The notes below the pieces were generated by a model that saw nothing but the letters and a program-made list of their open reading frames with translations, was not told the DNA's origin and did no database searches. A DNA stretch of 64,000 nucleotides from Streptococcus parasanguinis (GTDB lineage Bacteria; Bacillota; Bacilli; Lactobacillales; Streptococcaceae): contig NZ_CABFMD010000037.1 of NCBI RefSeq assembly GCF_901875555.1, forward strand, positions 1 through 64,000, read 5' to 3'. Position numbers and translations under genes: made by a program. This document shows positions 63,995 to 64,000 of the stretch, in pieces; the first letter of the stretch is position 1; each line of letters begins with the position of its first letter.

Positions 63995-64000
63995 TTGGCA
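63995..64000 (+). CDS. rpoB: rpoB, first two codons (RNA polymerase beta)
   Basis: TTG-GCA at the very end of the window, preceded by AGGAG (63981-63985) with 9-bp spacing. The position after pbp1b and the start Met-Ala fit streptococcal rpoB with a TTG start. Only six bases are visible. Confidence 0.55.

Noticed and set aside
1..64000. CRISPR array or insertion-sequence transposase
   Set aside because: No set of regularly spaced identical repeats and no DDE transposase gene was recognised in the window.

Overview
The window is a piece of a low-GC Gram-positive chromosome, almost certainly an oral Streptococcus of the mitis/sanguinis type. The basis is a set of streptococcal marker genes recognised from their proteins: the zinc operon adcRCBA, an N-glycan mannosidase locus with its NgtS-type importer and YesMN two-component system, and tyrS, pbp1b and the first two codons of rpoB at the right edge. 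I cannot fix the species. Two integrated elements interrupt this core, and one of them carries a third element inside it.

Layout. 4-518: six tRNA genes (Phe, Tyr, Trp, His, Gln, Leu). 466-10258: a genomic island of 9,705 bp in the 3' end of tRNA-Leu, bounded by an ~88-bp imperfect direct repeat. Its leftward operon encodes a tyrosine integrase, a DUF3173 putative excisionase, a small unknown protein, a Rep_trans initiator/relaxase and a coiled-coil protein. A divergent phage-like repressor, repeated GAATATT operators and a possible small antisense RNA lie upstream. The cargo is a DJ-1/PfpI protein, a DUF1697 protein, a TPR protein and an ABC exporter whose permease is frameshifted. 10497-14687: adcRCBA with AdcR boxes, then a lipoprotein. 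14752-14870: an intergenic hairpin repeat.

14877-31388: host N-glycan use. GH92, GH125 and GH38 mannosidases, a ROK kinase and a GH20 hexosaminidase are followed by an ABC importer with a CcpA-type cre site, a DUF624 protein, and a YesM/YesN-type kinase and regulator. Imported high-mannose and complex glycans would be trimmed inside the cell by the glycosidases, under control of the linked two-component system and carbon catabolite repression. 31720-33404: an RlmA-type 23S rRNA methyltransferase, a YciI protein and an HxlR regulator.

33530-59685: a DrrAB-type ABC transporter with a LytTR/DUF3021 regulatory pair. Its permease gene is split by a 23.5-kb Tn916-family conjugative transposon (about 34514-58056). 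The transposon carries tet(M) and, inside orf6, a 5.5-kb mega element (about 48679-54187) with mef(E), msr(D), a decayed umuC and a recombinase scrap. This matches the architecture and size described for Tn2009. 59748-64000: tyrS (reverse strand), pbp1b, and a structured leader before rpoB.

The least familiar part is the control region of the tRNA-Leu island (4084-4403). It combines a repressor/operator switch with what looks like a terminator-ended small RNA antisense to the long leader of the rep-int operon.
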